Shown piece after piece: positions 42,071 through 51,669 of a stretch of 64,000 nt of DNA; positions within the stretch are counted from its first letter, which is position 1; each line of letters begins with the position of its first letter. Source of the DNA: Verrucomicrobiota bacterium. GTDB taxonomy: Bacteria; Verrucomicrobiota; Verrucomicrobiia; Verrucomicrobiales; DEV007. The stretch spans positions 62,001-126,000 of the forward strand of contig JAHDID010000013.1 of the NCBI GenBank assembly GCA_020630975.1. The letters are read 5' to 3'. Below the pieces are notes generated by a model. That model saw only the letters and a program-made list of their open reading frames with translations, was not told the origin of the DNA and did no database searches. Position numbers and translations under genes: made by a program.

Positions 42071-43249
42071 TTAGCGAATGCGGTCGAGTAGGCTATGAGC
42101 CTTGTCGCGACCACCAAGTCCGATTGCGATAGCACCACCCACACCAGCTGCGAAAGCCGCTGCGATGATCACACAACTGATGATCAACTGGAATGTGTCA
42201 TTGGTGAGGTTAGAGATATTAGCCTTCTGCAGGGCGACAGCGCCGAGGAAAAGGATGATCGCGATGCGTGCGAAGCGAGCCCAGAATGCATTCGGGATCA
42301 GCTTGCTTACGATGTTGGCGATGTAGAATGCCACAGCGAAGATGATCAGAGCCACCAGGATATTGCCGTAGACACCGATCAGACCCTGAGCGAGCTCAGA
42401 GATGATGCCGAGATTCATGATCTGGAGAGCCTGAGTGCCGATCACGACGAGAATCGTAGCCATAGCAACGTAGCTGACGATGGAAGAGAAAGAACGACCA
42501 CCCATGTCACCTGTGAAGCCCAACTTAGCAGGCAGATTGTCTGCTCCAGCAGAAGAAAGGACGCTCGAAAGCACCTTCTGCACGATAGAAGCGATGAGGT
42601 AGCCGATCGCAAATACCACAGCACCAGCGAAGAGGCTTGGGATGTAGTTGAAAATCTGGCTGACAAGCTCGCCGATAGGATCGGAAATCTGGCTCATGTC
42701 CAGAGCTTCAAGCGCTGGAGGAAGCATCATCAAAATGATTCCAAAGAAAGCAACAAGGCTAATGCTTGAAGAAATTGGCTTGGACTCACCCAAACCAAGG
42801 CGCTCATCTACTCGAGAAGCGTTAAGAAGAGCGGAAAGCAGGTTTTTAGCAACAGTAGCGATAACCCAAGCGACGAACATTATGATACCAGCACCAAGAA
42901 TGTTCGGAAGAAATCCCAGAATAGAGCTGATCATTTCACGGATCGGCTCGACTGCTTCTTCCAGATTTGCCTGATTCAGAGCGATCATGATCACGAAAAG
43001 CATGATCAGCCAAAATACGAAAGTGGCGATACCCTTCTCGGTTCCACCAGAGTTATTACCCAGAGCTTTTGCGAGCTTCTCGTCGAGATTAGTCATGCCT
43101 AGGGCCCTACGGACTAGACCTGCTATGATCTTGGCCACGAAGTAACCAATGATGATGATAATGATGGCGATTACCCAAGGCAGGGCTTCACCGAGGGCTT
43201 TGTCCAGTATCCCCTGGATCCACCCTTGTGCTTTATTTACTGTTTCCAT
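42071..43249 (-). CDS. Mechanosensitive-channel-like TM-helix repeat protein
   Basis: Repeated two-TM units (LGFLPNILGAGIIMFVAWVIATV / FNYIPSLFAGAVVFAIGYLIASIV / IGVYGNILVALIIFAVAFYIANIV). Confidence 0.8.
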   Translation of the reverse strand: METVNKAQGWIQGILDKALGEALPWVIAIIIIIIGYFVAKIIAGLVRRALGMTNLDEKLAKALGNNSGGTEKGIATFVFWLIMLFVIMIALNQANLEEAVEPIREMISSILGFLPNILGAGIIMFVAWVIATVAKNLLSALLNASRVDERLGLGESKPISSSISLVAFFGIILMMLPPALEALDMSQISDPIGELVSQIFNYIPSLFAGAVVFAIGYLIASIVQKVLSSVLSSAGADNLPAKLGFTGDMGGRSFSSIVSYVAMATILVVIGTQALQIMNLGIISELAQGLIGVYGNILVALIIFAVAFYIANIVSKLIPNAFWARFARIAIILFLGAVALQKANISNLTNDTFQLIISCVIIAAAFAAGVGGAIAIGLGGRDKAHSLLDRIR

Positions 43250-43616
43250 TGTTATTGTATTGGTCGGTTATTCCGCTGGCACCCGCTTTTGCAAACGTCA
43301 GCATTTCTATTCCCGAACCATAGAGCGGATGGCTTTTCGCTAAGTCACAAACAGTTTTGTAAAAAAGCGTTTTTAGGCAGGCGCATCAGTAGCGGGAAGC
43401 TCGCCAATAAAAGCGAAAAATTTGTGCCGTCCACTTAAAACCACTATAAATCCTCGAATTTTCGATAAAATCAGCTCAAATTATTTCTACACTCATCTAT
43501 CAGACTAAGTTCTTTGCTTTAGAAGCGCTTATGGTTACGATTCCCTAGACTTTTTCTACAAAAATACCCGCCTGTTTTCCGTTACTTTTGTGTTAGGATA
43601 CCCAAAATACGAAAAC

Positions 43617-45896
43617 ATGCAGACCCCTTACAGAACCCAACCGCTCAAAAGCGGGGTATTGCTGGCTGCTGTGGCCATGATGCTGACGATTTTTCCAGCC
43701 ATTGGTCAGATCACCAACGGCGTCTTCGATCCATCGAAAGTGATGGTAGCCAAGGAGCGTGCCGCAGCTTTGGAGGATTTTGAGAAAAATATCAACCTAG
43801 CTAAAGAGCATAACCGCACACTAGGCACCCCAGATCACCCGAAGCCCAAGCTACCGACACCCGAGCCTGCTCCAGCCGCAGCTCCCACACCGAGTCCAGC
43901 TCCTAGCATGGGTGTATCCCACCAGACTCTAGAGGCATCGGTCCCGACATTCGACCTACCAAACACGCCACCCCGTGGCCGTTCTCGGCAGACCAGCCCT
44001 CCACCAGCCCCGCCCAGCCCCTCGGCAGAGGCTCCTACCGTATCAGCAGAGGCGATCACCAGTCCGCCGACTATTAGCACAGACACCTCACTCCCCGGCG
44101 CGACACCTAGACCACAGAAAAGACCCAGCTTTTTCGATCGCTGGCGCAAATCGGAGCCCTCTGGCCCCGCCTTGGAGTTGCCTCCTGTCGATATGCCCCC
44201 CCCTTCTACATCAGATATTTCGGTAAACAACGCGACGGTGGCAGAAGACTCCTCCCTGCCTCCATCGGCCAGCGCCAATCCTCTGCCTTACGACGATAGC
44301 CACGCACCCGCTACAGGAGCACCAGCACCTGAGACAGTCGGCATCGGCAATACTCCCCCCAAGCGTAGCGGCGGCCTCTTCAGCCTCATAGGGAGGGGAT
44401 CTCCTCGTCAGGTGGAGAGTACCGAGCCTATTGTGATAGCTGCACCCAGCACCTACGCACCACCTGCAGAGGACTATGGATTCTCCGCAGAAGATCTGGA
44501 TACCTCACCATCCAGCTCTGCAGATCCGATCGACCTCACCAATGACGCCCCCATCGATATGGAAGTGACTGCAGACTCGCTGGCTCTAGGCAGCTCAGAT
44601 ACTGAGTCCAGCGAGCTCCCCCCCATCGGCGAAGAGATAACACCCACCAATCGCTCGACCGGATTTTTCAGCCGTTTTTTTAAAAAAGACCCCGCTGCCG
44701 CGCCCACAGCGCCTGCCCAGTCTTCCGAGGGAGAGCTCCCAGATTTTTTCCCTCCTACCGACGATAGCAACGAACCGTCCACCACCATGCCTGCAGACGC
44801 ATTGCCCCCAGCAGACACTCCCGAAGGCGAGACTATCACAGCCCTACAAGACCGCGTAAAAGAGCTCGAAAACATAATCGCCAGCGGTGGCACCAGCACA
44901 GATAGCTCCGGCCTCATACTACCCAGCCAGGGCCAGACAACACCTTCCACCCCCAAGTCCAAGCGCGGACTCTTCGGTCGCAAGAAATCCCTCGATATGC
45001 CGCGCGAGCCCATCCCTATCGATATCCCACGCCACACTGTGGGCGGCAGATATGCCACTCTTTTTGACGATAGCTGGGGCCATGACGATCCCACCCCCTC
45101 CGGCGATCCGGCCGACATGACCCAGCCAGGTGCTATCCCTTTCCAGGCCAATAACACACCGCGCAGCAGCCGCCCACCAGCAGCACCCGCCAGCAGTGTC
45201 GACCCTGCAGACTACCAGATCGTCCGGCGCGATGGAGTCATGTTCAGCCCATACAGAAGCGGCAGTACTCAAATTGCCGATCCTGACTATGCCGTAGAGC
45301 TATTTGCTGGTTCCGTCGTCCGCGATCTCGGTGCCACTGGGAGCAAACGCAAAGTACAAATCGACTCCGGCGAAGTCGGTGTCATCAGTAAAAGCGGCCT
45401 CAGACCGCTCAACCCATCCGAGCAAAAGACTATGGCCGCTGGCCTGCAGGCAGGTAACCGCTGGTACTCCATCCTCGATACCACAGCTGAGACACCAGCA
45501 CCCACTGCACCTAGTCGCCCAGCACCAGCCAATAAAAAATATGTCAGCCAGCCTGGCGAGAACAAACCGTCAGCTAAGCCGCGCACTCAGCCACGACAGG
45601 ATATGGCGGACACTTCGCGCTACTTCATCGTAAAGACCGATGGCGCTCAGGTCGTGCCATTCGACGACAGCGGGAAACCCGATTTGGACTTCGCCTTCGA
45701 GAGCTACGCCGGCGCTATCGTGCAATCCATCGGCCAAACCGGTGGCAACCACGTCGTACGCACAGACTCTGGCGAACAGGGAGCTATGCATAAAGACGAT
45801 CTTCGCCCTCTAAACGAAAGCGAGAAAAGCAGGCTTTCTGCTGGTCTCTCAAAAGGCCAGCCGTGGTATTCGATCCTCGATATGGCAGCTGAGTAA
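43617..45896 (+). CDS. Secreted or exported Pro/Ser-rich protein with a duplicated C-terminal domain
   Basis: Signal-like N-terminus MQTPYRTQPLKSGVLLAAVAMMLTIFPAIGQ; two homologous C-terminal repeats ending in WYSILD. Confidence 0.75.
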   Translation: MQTPYRTQPLKSGVLLAAVAMMLTIFPAIGQITNGVFDPSKVMVAKERAAALEDFEKNINLAKEHNRTLGTPDHPKPKLPTPEPAPAAAPTPSPAPSMGVSHQTLEASVPTFDLPNTPPRGRSRQTSPPPAPPSPSAEAPTVSAEAITSPPTISTDTSLPGATPRPQKRPSFFDRWRKSEPSGPALELPPVDMPPPSTSDISVNNATVAEDSSLPPSASANPLPYDDSHAPATGAPAPETVGIGNTPPKRSGGLFSLIGRGSPRQVESTEPIVIAAPSTYAPPAEDYGFSAEDLDTSPSSSADPIDLTNDAPIDMEVTADSLALGSSDTESSELPPIGEEITPTNRSTGFFSRFFKKDPAAAPTAPAQSSEGELPDFFPPTDDSNEPSTTMPADALPPADTPEGETITALQDRVKELENIIASGGTSTDSSGLILPSQGQTTPSTPKSKRGLFGRKKSLDMPREPIPIDIPRHTVGGRYATLFDDSWGHDDPTPSGDPADMTQPGAIPFQANNTPRSSRPPAAPASSVDPADYQIVRRDGVMFSPYRSGSTQIADPDYAVELFAGSVVRDLGATGSKRKVQIDSGEVGVISKSGLRPLNPSEQKTMAAGLQAGNRWYSILDTTAETPAPTAPSRPAPANKKYVSQPGENKPSAKPRTQPRQDMADTSRYFIVKTDGAQVVPFDDSGKPDLDFAFESYAGAIVQSIGQTGGNHVVRTDSGEQGAMHKDDLRPLNESEKSRLSAGLSKGQPWYSILDMAAE

Positions 45897-45915
45897 ACCG
45901 CCAGCAGTAGCCTGA

Positions 45916-46368
45916 TTGAGAATGGCGCTGATGAGAATTTCCAAATCAACGCCCTCTTTCGACCCTGTGGAGCCACACTGGGATGTACAGAGAAATTTTG
46001 CGAATGGGAAATTCTACGAATATGCCAGCCGCTCTTTAAATCGATGGGATATACGCCTCACCCATGTGATCTTGTCGAACCTGCCTAGATCTTGCACCAC
46101 GATCGTCGGTAGAGCACTAAAACCGAAACAAATGTTCTCCGATTTTCTCTCGATACGAATCGGTGCTACCCCTACCAAACTCATTCCTTTGAGCACCGAG
46201 GAAACGCGCTTCATCACCATCCATGAAGACGCCTCCATCACTACCTCAAAACTGAAAGTAGATTTCAAAACCTACCACAGTACCATACCCAACTTTCCAA
46301 ACGATTTGTCCGATTCTGAAATTCTCGAATTCTCAGAAGGTAAAATCGTCGCCAGAAAAAGGGCATAA
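45916..46368 (+). CDS. Hypothetical protein
   Basis: 150-aa ORF in an otherwise unannotated gap; no recognised domain. Confidence 0.4.
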   Translation: MRMALMRISKSTPSFDPVEPHWDVQRNFANGKFYEYASRSLNRWDIRLTHVILSNLPRSCTTIVGRALKPKQMFSDFLSIRIGATPTKLIPLSTEETRFITIHEDASITTSKLKVDFKTYHSTIPNFPNDLSDSEILEFSEGKIVARKRA

Positions 46369-46386
46369 TCACAGAGCTACAAAACC

Positions 46387-47367
46387 CTAGTCTCCATACC
46401 CCTCAGGATGGCGCTTATGCCACTCCCAGGCAGTCGATACGACATCCAGCACATCTGGAAACTTCGGATCCCAGCCTAGCTCGCTCTTTATCTTCTGGCT
46501 ATCGGCTATCAGGATCGCAGGATCGCCCGCACGCCGGGCCACAGTAGTCGCGGGCACTGGGTGACCGGTGACTTCACGCACCGTATCGATCACTTGCTTC
46601 ACACTGAAGCCGCTACCATTGCCGAGATTGTAGTGCAGCACATCATTATCCGCGAGAGCCTCCAGAGCCAATACGTGAGCACTAGCCAGATCCGTCACGT
46701 GGATATAGTCGCGGATACAGGTGCCGTCAGGGGTATCATAGTCATCACCAAAGATCTTGATCTCGTCGCGCTGACCCAAGGCCACCTGAATGATCAGCGG
46801 TATCAGGTGGCTCTCTGGCTGATGATCTTCACCTTTTTCATCAGTGCCTCCAGCTGCGTTGAAATACCGCAATGCAGCAAATTTCAGACCATGCGTTTTG
46901 TTATACCAGTGCAGCATCCGCTCGATGAAAAACTTCGACTCACCGTAGGGATTGCCTGGGGCCAATCTCTCACTCTCAGAGATAGGTACTTTCTCAGGAT
47001 CTCCGAAGAGAGCCGCTGTCGAGGATAAGATAAAGCGCTGCACACCACACTTCACCGCAGCGTCGATGAGATTCAGCGCGTTTGATACATTCTCGCCCAG
47101 ATATTTCTCGGGAGCCGTCATCGACTCTCCCACCAGCGAGTAGGAGGCAAAGTGCATGATCGCCTCTGGCCGATGCTCCTCCATAGTCGCCAGCACCACA
47201 TCCGCATCTTTCAGATCTGCATGCACAAATGTCGCCGCCGGATTGATCGCCGAGCGATGCCCCATATACAGATTATCGAATACGACCACATCGTACCCCG
47301 ATGCGATCAGAGTATCTACCGCTACACTACCGATGTAGCCTGCCCCACCAGTGACTAGTACTTTCAT
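46387..47367 (-). CDS. galE: UDP-glucose 4-epimerase
   Basis: [45 protein letters not shown]. Confidence 0.95.
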   Translation of the reverse strand: MKVLVTGGAGYIGSVAVDTLIASGYDVVVFDNLYMGHRSAINPAATFVHADLKDADVVLATMEEHRPEAIMHFASYSLVGESMTAPEKYLGENVSNALNLIDAAVKCGVQRFILSSTAALFGDPEKVPISESERLAPGNPYGESKFFIERMLHWYNKTHGLKFAALRYFNAAGGTDEKGEDHQPESHLIPLIIQVALGQRDEIKIFGDDYDTPDGTCIRDYIHVTDLASAHVLALEALADNDVLHYNLGNGSGFSVKQVIDTVREVTGHPVPATTVARRAGDPAILIADSQKIKSELGWDPKFPDVLDVVSTAWEWHKRHPEGYGD

Positions 47368-47419
47368 TTCAGAAATCTTAAGCGACGAACTCTATCGCAG
47401 ACTCTCGATAATGAAATCG

Positions 47420-48181
47420 CTATTGTTCGCTTTCTTGGCGCGGCAGTATCATCTCGGGCTGGTAGATATCGCTATTGCCAGCATGAAATTCTGCCTTCAA
47501 AAAACACCGTAGCTGCGAAAGATCGACCAAATGCCAATCAAAGAACTCCAGCTCCACCTGCCCCGCATGATACTCGATACCTAGCAGCAGATGCCAGCCA
47601 TCGTGCAGGATCTTACGCTCAGCTTCGGGCTTGGCTGCGAAATAAAAAGTCCTCAGGCTGGAGTCCAGCGCATCTGCCGCCACTAGCTTGGGCTCGATGT
47701 AGATCACTCGCCCCGTCTCACCATGCCTCACTCGCAGATCGGGATAGCCAGCTCGCAGCAGCTTGCCATCCACGCGCCGACCGTAGTCACAGCTGAGTAT
47801 TGGCGATTGGTTTAGCAACTCTTTCAACCGCACCTCTAGCTCAGGCGCCAGGCTATTTATCCTATGGCTCCGCGGGTACTTGGCCGATCGCAGCTCCTGC
47901 ACTGCGGTCGCCACTGCCGCATCGATTTCGCCGAGTATCTCTGCATCGATAGGGTCATGTGGATCGACTGGGATGATCCGCTTGTTGCACGCAGCAGCGA
48001 CCACATCGGCAAACGCAATCGAAGCAGGCGTACCATCCCCGACCAACTTGGATAACATTGCATCCATACTGGCTTCTCTCTCCACCACGATCACAGGCCG
48101 ATCGGAACGACGTTCACACCCCGATAGACTCAGCCCCAGCAGGAGCCCTATGACCAGCCAGTGCCACATCCGATTCTTCAC
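47420..48181 (-). CDS. Putative lipoprotein of unknown function
   Basis: Lipobox LLLGLSLSGC; overlaps the deoA stop. Confidence 0.6.
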   Translation of the reverse strand: MKNRMWHWLVIGLLLGLSLSGCERRSDRPVIVVEREASMDAMLSKLVGDGTPASIAFADVVAAACNKRIIPVDPHDPIDAEILGEIDAAVATAVQELRSAKYPRSHRINSLAPELEVRLKELLNQSPILSCDYGRRVDGKLLRAGYPDLRVRHGETGRVIYIEPKLVAADALDSSLRTFYFAAKPEAERKILHDGWHLLLGIEYHAGQVELEFFDWHLVDLSQLRCFLKAEFHAGNSDIYQPEMILPRQESEQ

Positions 48182-49455
48182 TCTACCTCTATAGCCTCTC
48201 GCAGCTGCTGCTCGGCCACCATCGCAGCGTCGTCATCAGCAGCATGGATACGGGCGAGGACACCGCCTGCAGCCACATCTGCTCCTACCTTGATCAATCG
48301 GTCAAACCCCACCGAGAAATCGATCTCATCATCGGCACACGCGCGGCCTGCACCCAGTGCTAGACTCGCCCGGCCGACGCGATCCGCATCGACAGCCGTT
48401 ACCACTCCGGAGCGATCGCTCATCACTTCTCGCGTCACAGCTGCGGGGTGCACCTCATCATAGCGATCTAGGCACTCAGCATCCCCACCCTGCGCAGCCA
48501 CCATGGCACGGCATTTCTGCAGAGCCGTGCCATCATCGAGCCAGTCGGCCAGTTGCCCCGCATCCACCTCGCTCACTTCCGCCGCCAGCTCGATCACGAT
48601 CTGGCGTAGATCAGCGGGGCCAGCGCCCCTCAGCACATCGAGCGCCTCGGCGACTTCCAGCGCATTGCCCACCGCCTGGCCGAGCGGCTGATCCATAGGA
48701 TTCAGCACCGTGCGCGTATCCACGCCCATCGCCTCGCCTACCGCCTGCATCGCACCAGCCAGAGACTCGGCTGACTCGCGAGTTTTCATAAACGCACCAC
48801 TGCCATGCTTCACATCCAGCACCAGTCGATTTAGAGATTCTGCGAGCTTCTTCGACATGATCGATGCCACGATCAGCGGCTGACTGGGCACAGTAGCCGT
48901 CACATCGCGCAGCGCATACAGTCGCTTATCTGCAGGGCAGACTTCAGGCGTCTGCCCCATCATCACGACTCCCACCTCCTCCAGCTGCTGCATCGCCTGC
49001 TCTCGACTCCGCGACACATCAAATCCTGGTATCGATTCCAGCTTATCCAAAGTCCCACCAGTGATTCCCAGCCCACGCCCCGAGATCATCGGCACCCACA
49101 GCTCATCACAGGCCAAAAGCGGTGCCAGCACCAGCGATACCTTATCGCCTATCCCTCCGGTCGAGTGCTTGTCTACCACCAGAGGAGCGGTATCCGGATA
49201 CTCAAACACCTCCCCCGACTCCAGCATCGCATGCGTCAGAGACGCCGTCTCCTCCGCCGTCATCCCCTGAAAATAGATCGCCATCGCCAGAGCAGACATC
49301 TGGTAGTCGGGAATATCACCACAGGTATAGCCTGCTATAAAATCGCGAATCTCTCCATCTGCCAAAGACTGACCTTCACGCTTTTTTTCTATCACTGTCG
49401 GGACATGCATAGTGGGAACCTCCGAAATGATACATGAGACAGATTCCATTAGCAA
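48178..49455 (-). CDS. deoA: Thymidine (pyrimidine-nucleoside) phosphorylase
   Basis: DKHSTGGIGDKVSLVLAPLLA; MISGRGLGITGGTLDKLESIPGF; start may be internal (MHVPTVIEKKREG). Confidence 0.93.
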   Translation of the reverse strand: MLMESVSCIISEVPTMHVPTVIEKKREGQSLADGEIRDFIAGYTCGDIPDYQMSALAMAIYFQGMTAEETASLTHAMLESGEVFEYPDTAPLVVDKHSTGGIGDKVSLVLAPLLACDELWVPMISGRGLGITGGTLDKLESIPGFDVSRSREQAMQQLEEVGVVMMGQTPEVCPADKRLYALRDVTATVPSQPLIVASIMSKKLAESLNRLVLDVKHGSGAFMKTRESAESLAGAMQAVGEAMGVDTRTVLNPMDQPLGQAVGNALEVAEALDVLRGAGPADLRQIVIELAAEVSEVDAGQLADWLDDGTALQKCRAMVAAQGGDAECLDRYDEVHPAAVTREVMSDRSGVVTAVDADRVGRASLALGAGRACADDEIDFSVGFDRLIKVGADVAAGGVLARIHAADDDAAMVAEQQLREAIEVE

Positions 49456-49498
49456 TGCCGTCCCTCCCCTCTAAAGTGAAGAGCCCACACAAACACCT

Positions 49499-50578
49499 AT
49501 GTCTGCCATATCTATCCGCGAGCTGAAACAAAGCTCTGGCCCCACTCCTCAGGCAGCCGTGCTGCACGTACAACTTGAGAAAAACAAGGAGCGCTCCACA
49601 AAGAATGGCGATCCCTACTACGAGCTGCACTTTGCCGATGCTGAGAATAGCCTCGTGCTACGCGTCTGGCAGTCGACGCCTATGTTTTCTCAAGCCAGCT
49701 CGATGCAGGATGAAGCCTTCTACGAGCTGTCTGGCGATTTTTCACTAGGCAATGATGGCCGCTCCATCGACTCGCGACAGTGGCAGGCTCGCCCTCTCGA
49801 ATCTCCAGAGATAGAGGCACTACTACAGGGCCCCGCCGAGCTACGCGAGCGCCAGGCCATGCACTACGCCTACATCGAGGAGACCGTGGCACAAATATCG
49901 GACCCACGCCTACTCCACCTAGCTCAGACTCTGCTACAAAAATGGGGCACTCGTCTACAGCGCACCGGCGCCGCGCGGAGCAATCACCACGCACGCCGCG
50001 GCGGTCTAGTCGAACACGTCGGCCAGATGATGCGGACTGCCGTGCAGATTTGCGAGGCCTACCCTATGCTCAATCGCGATCTACTGGTGACAGGGGTTCT
50101 ATTCCACGACATCGGCAAACTATGGGAAAATGTCTACGCCGAGCGTGGCTTTGCCATGCCGTATACCGAAGCCAGCGAGCTGATCGGCCACATACCAATG
50201 GGGATGGAAATCATCAACAAACTCTGGCGCGAGGCCATGGACTCCCCAGAAAGAGCCAGTCAATGGAATGAATTATCGCCGCCCAGCGAACGGGTCCGCC
50301 TACACTTGCTCCACCTCATCGTCGCACACCATGGCGAGCTGGCCTTTGGCTCACCTGTCGTGCCCAAGACTCCAGAAGCCCAAGCACTCCACTACATCGA
50401 CAATCTAGACGCCAAGATGGAGATGTTCGAGCAAGGCTACAAGGTCGCCGAAGAACTCGGAAAAAATGTCTACCAGCGAATCTTCCCTCTACCAGGTAAG
50501 CTAATCACCCCTCTCGAGTGCTGGGGAGAGCAGCCCACCCAAAAATCAGCCGAGCTAAGCGAAGAAGACCCGTTTTAG
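49499..50578 (+). CDS. OB-fold plus HD-domain nuclease/phosphohydrolase (YhaM-like)
   Basis: HHARRGGLVEHVGQMM, LLVTGVLFHDIGKLWE, LIVAHHGELAFGSPVVPKTPEAQALHYIDNLDAKME. Confidence 0.85.
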   Translation: MSAISIRELKQSSGPTPQAAVLHVQLEKNKERSTKNGDPYYELHFADAENSLVLRVWQSTPMFSQASSMQDEAFYELSGDFSLGNDGRSIDSRQWQARPLESPEIEALLQGPAELRERQAMHYAYIEETVAQISDPRLLHLAQTLLQKWGTRLQRTGAARSNHHARRGGLVEHVGQMMRTAVQICEAYPMLNRDLLVTGVLFHDIGKLWENVYAERGFAMPYTEASELIGHIPMGMEIINKLWREAMDSPERASQWNELSPPSERVRLHLLHLIVAHHGELAFGSPVVPKTPEAQALHYIDNLDAKMEMFEQGYKVAEELGKNVYQRIFPLPGKLITPLECWGEQPTQKSAELSEEDPF

Positions 50579-50593
50579 CGCTCATCCGAGCCA

Positions 50594-50630
50594 TTGTACC
50601 CTATTGAGTCTTTTTTGTACCCTATTGAAT
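50594..50630 (+). repeat. Paired 16-bp repeat, copy 4: TTGTACCCTATTGAGT-CTTTT-TTGTACCCTATTGAAT
   Basis: Read directly; 21-bp period; between convergent genes. Confidence 0.95.
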
Positions 50631-50641
50631 TTTCGACCGAC

Positions 50642-51520
50642 TTAGGTCGGCGGCACCACTCGCTGTAGCACTAGCGTCAAAACAAAAGCCAGCAGGCAAA
50701 AGACACACACACGACCATCGTATAGCAAAGCTACCGACGCATCATACAGTGCGATACCCGCTATCCCACCACCTATCCCCTGCGGCACCCTACCCACGTC
50801 GATCAGGCTACGACACCAGATGATCCACACCGCTACCACACAGATACAGGTGATAAGCACCGGTAACGTCACCACAAAGAAATCACAGATCAAAGCGATC
50901 ACCGGGTAAGCCACTGGCAGCATTAGCAGTATGCGGACGATGATCCCCTTGGCGGTATCCGTCTCGCCACGCTCACCTCTAGCGATCATCGTGAGCGAGC
51001 CGATGTATAGCACCACACCCAGCGCCAAAATGTGGATGAAATTCGACACATCCGGCAGAGCCATCTCAAAACGAGCCGTGCAATAGCCGAGATAATACAC
51101 GAGAGCTCGGCAAATACCCATCAGCAAAACCGAACCCGACCACCGCTTATGCAGCCAGTCATAGAGCAAAATCGCCGCCACCAAACCCACCAAAATAAAC
51201 CAAGGCGCCGTCGTGAGCAGTAGCACCACAGCACAGCCCGCCACCATCAGACCGATCCCCAAGCCCCAAGTCGCTCGCGCACTGATCGCCCCACTCGGGA
51301 TCGGGCGCTCTGGCGCATGCTCGCGATCCCACTCGACATCAAAAGCGTCGTTAAGCGCCATCCCCGCCCAGTAGAGCAGACTGATACCGACCACCAGCCA
51401 GATCAGCTCCAGATCCGGCATCATACCACGCCCGACTACCCAACCGACAACGACATTAGTCCATACGGTAGGGAGATTCGACACTCGACCGAGCACGAGA
51501 ATGGTGCGCAACAAATTCAA
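50642..51520 (-). CDS. UbiA-family prenyltransferase
   Basis: LNDAFDVEWDREHAPERPIPSGAIS; YDWLHKRWSGSVLLMGICRALVYYLG. Confidence 0.85.
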   Translation of the reverse strand: MNLLRTILVLGRVSNLPTVWTNVVVGWVVGRGMMPDLELIWLVVGISLLYWAGMALNDAFDVEWDREHAPERPIPSGAISARATWGLGIGLMVAGCAVVLLLTTAPWFILVGLVAAILLYDWLHKRWSGSVLLMGICRALVYYLGYCTARFEMALPDVSNFIHILALGVVLYIGSLTMIARGERGETDTAKGIIVRILLMLPVAYPVIALICDFFVVTLPVLITCICVVAVWIIWCRSLIDVGRVPQGIGGGIAGIALYDASVALLYDGRVCVFCLLAFVLTLVLQRVVPPT

Positions 51521-51583
51521 CTAGAAGACAGGGTTCGATTTAAAGTCCCCTCACATAGAGATTCACAAAAGCGAAAAAAGCAC

Positions 51584-51615
51584 AAAAAAGGCCAGGTTTA
51601 TGGTGAAACCCGGCC
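51584..51615 (-). terminator. Terminator downstream of the putative anti-sigma gene
   Basis: Minus strand GGCCGGGTTTCACCATAAACCTGGCCTTTTTT. Confidence 0.8.
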
Positions 51616-51669
51616 AATTCCGACCGCTCATGAAAATCACGAGCGAAAAAAGAGATATCTTAGAAGATT

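Noticed and set aside
44474-45157. 227-aa minus-strand ORF
   Set aside because: Antisense to the Pro/Ser-rich gene; low complexity.
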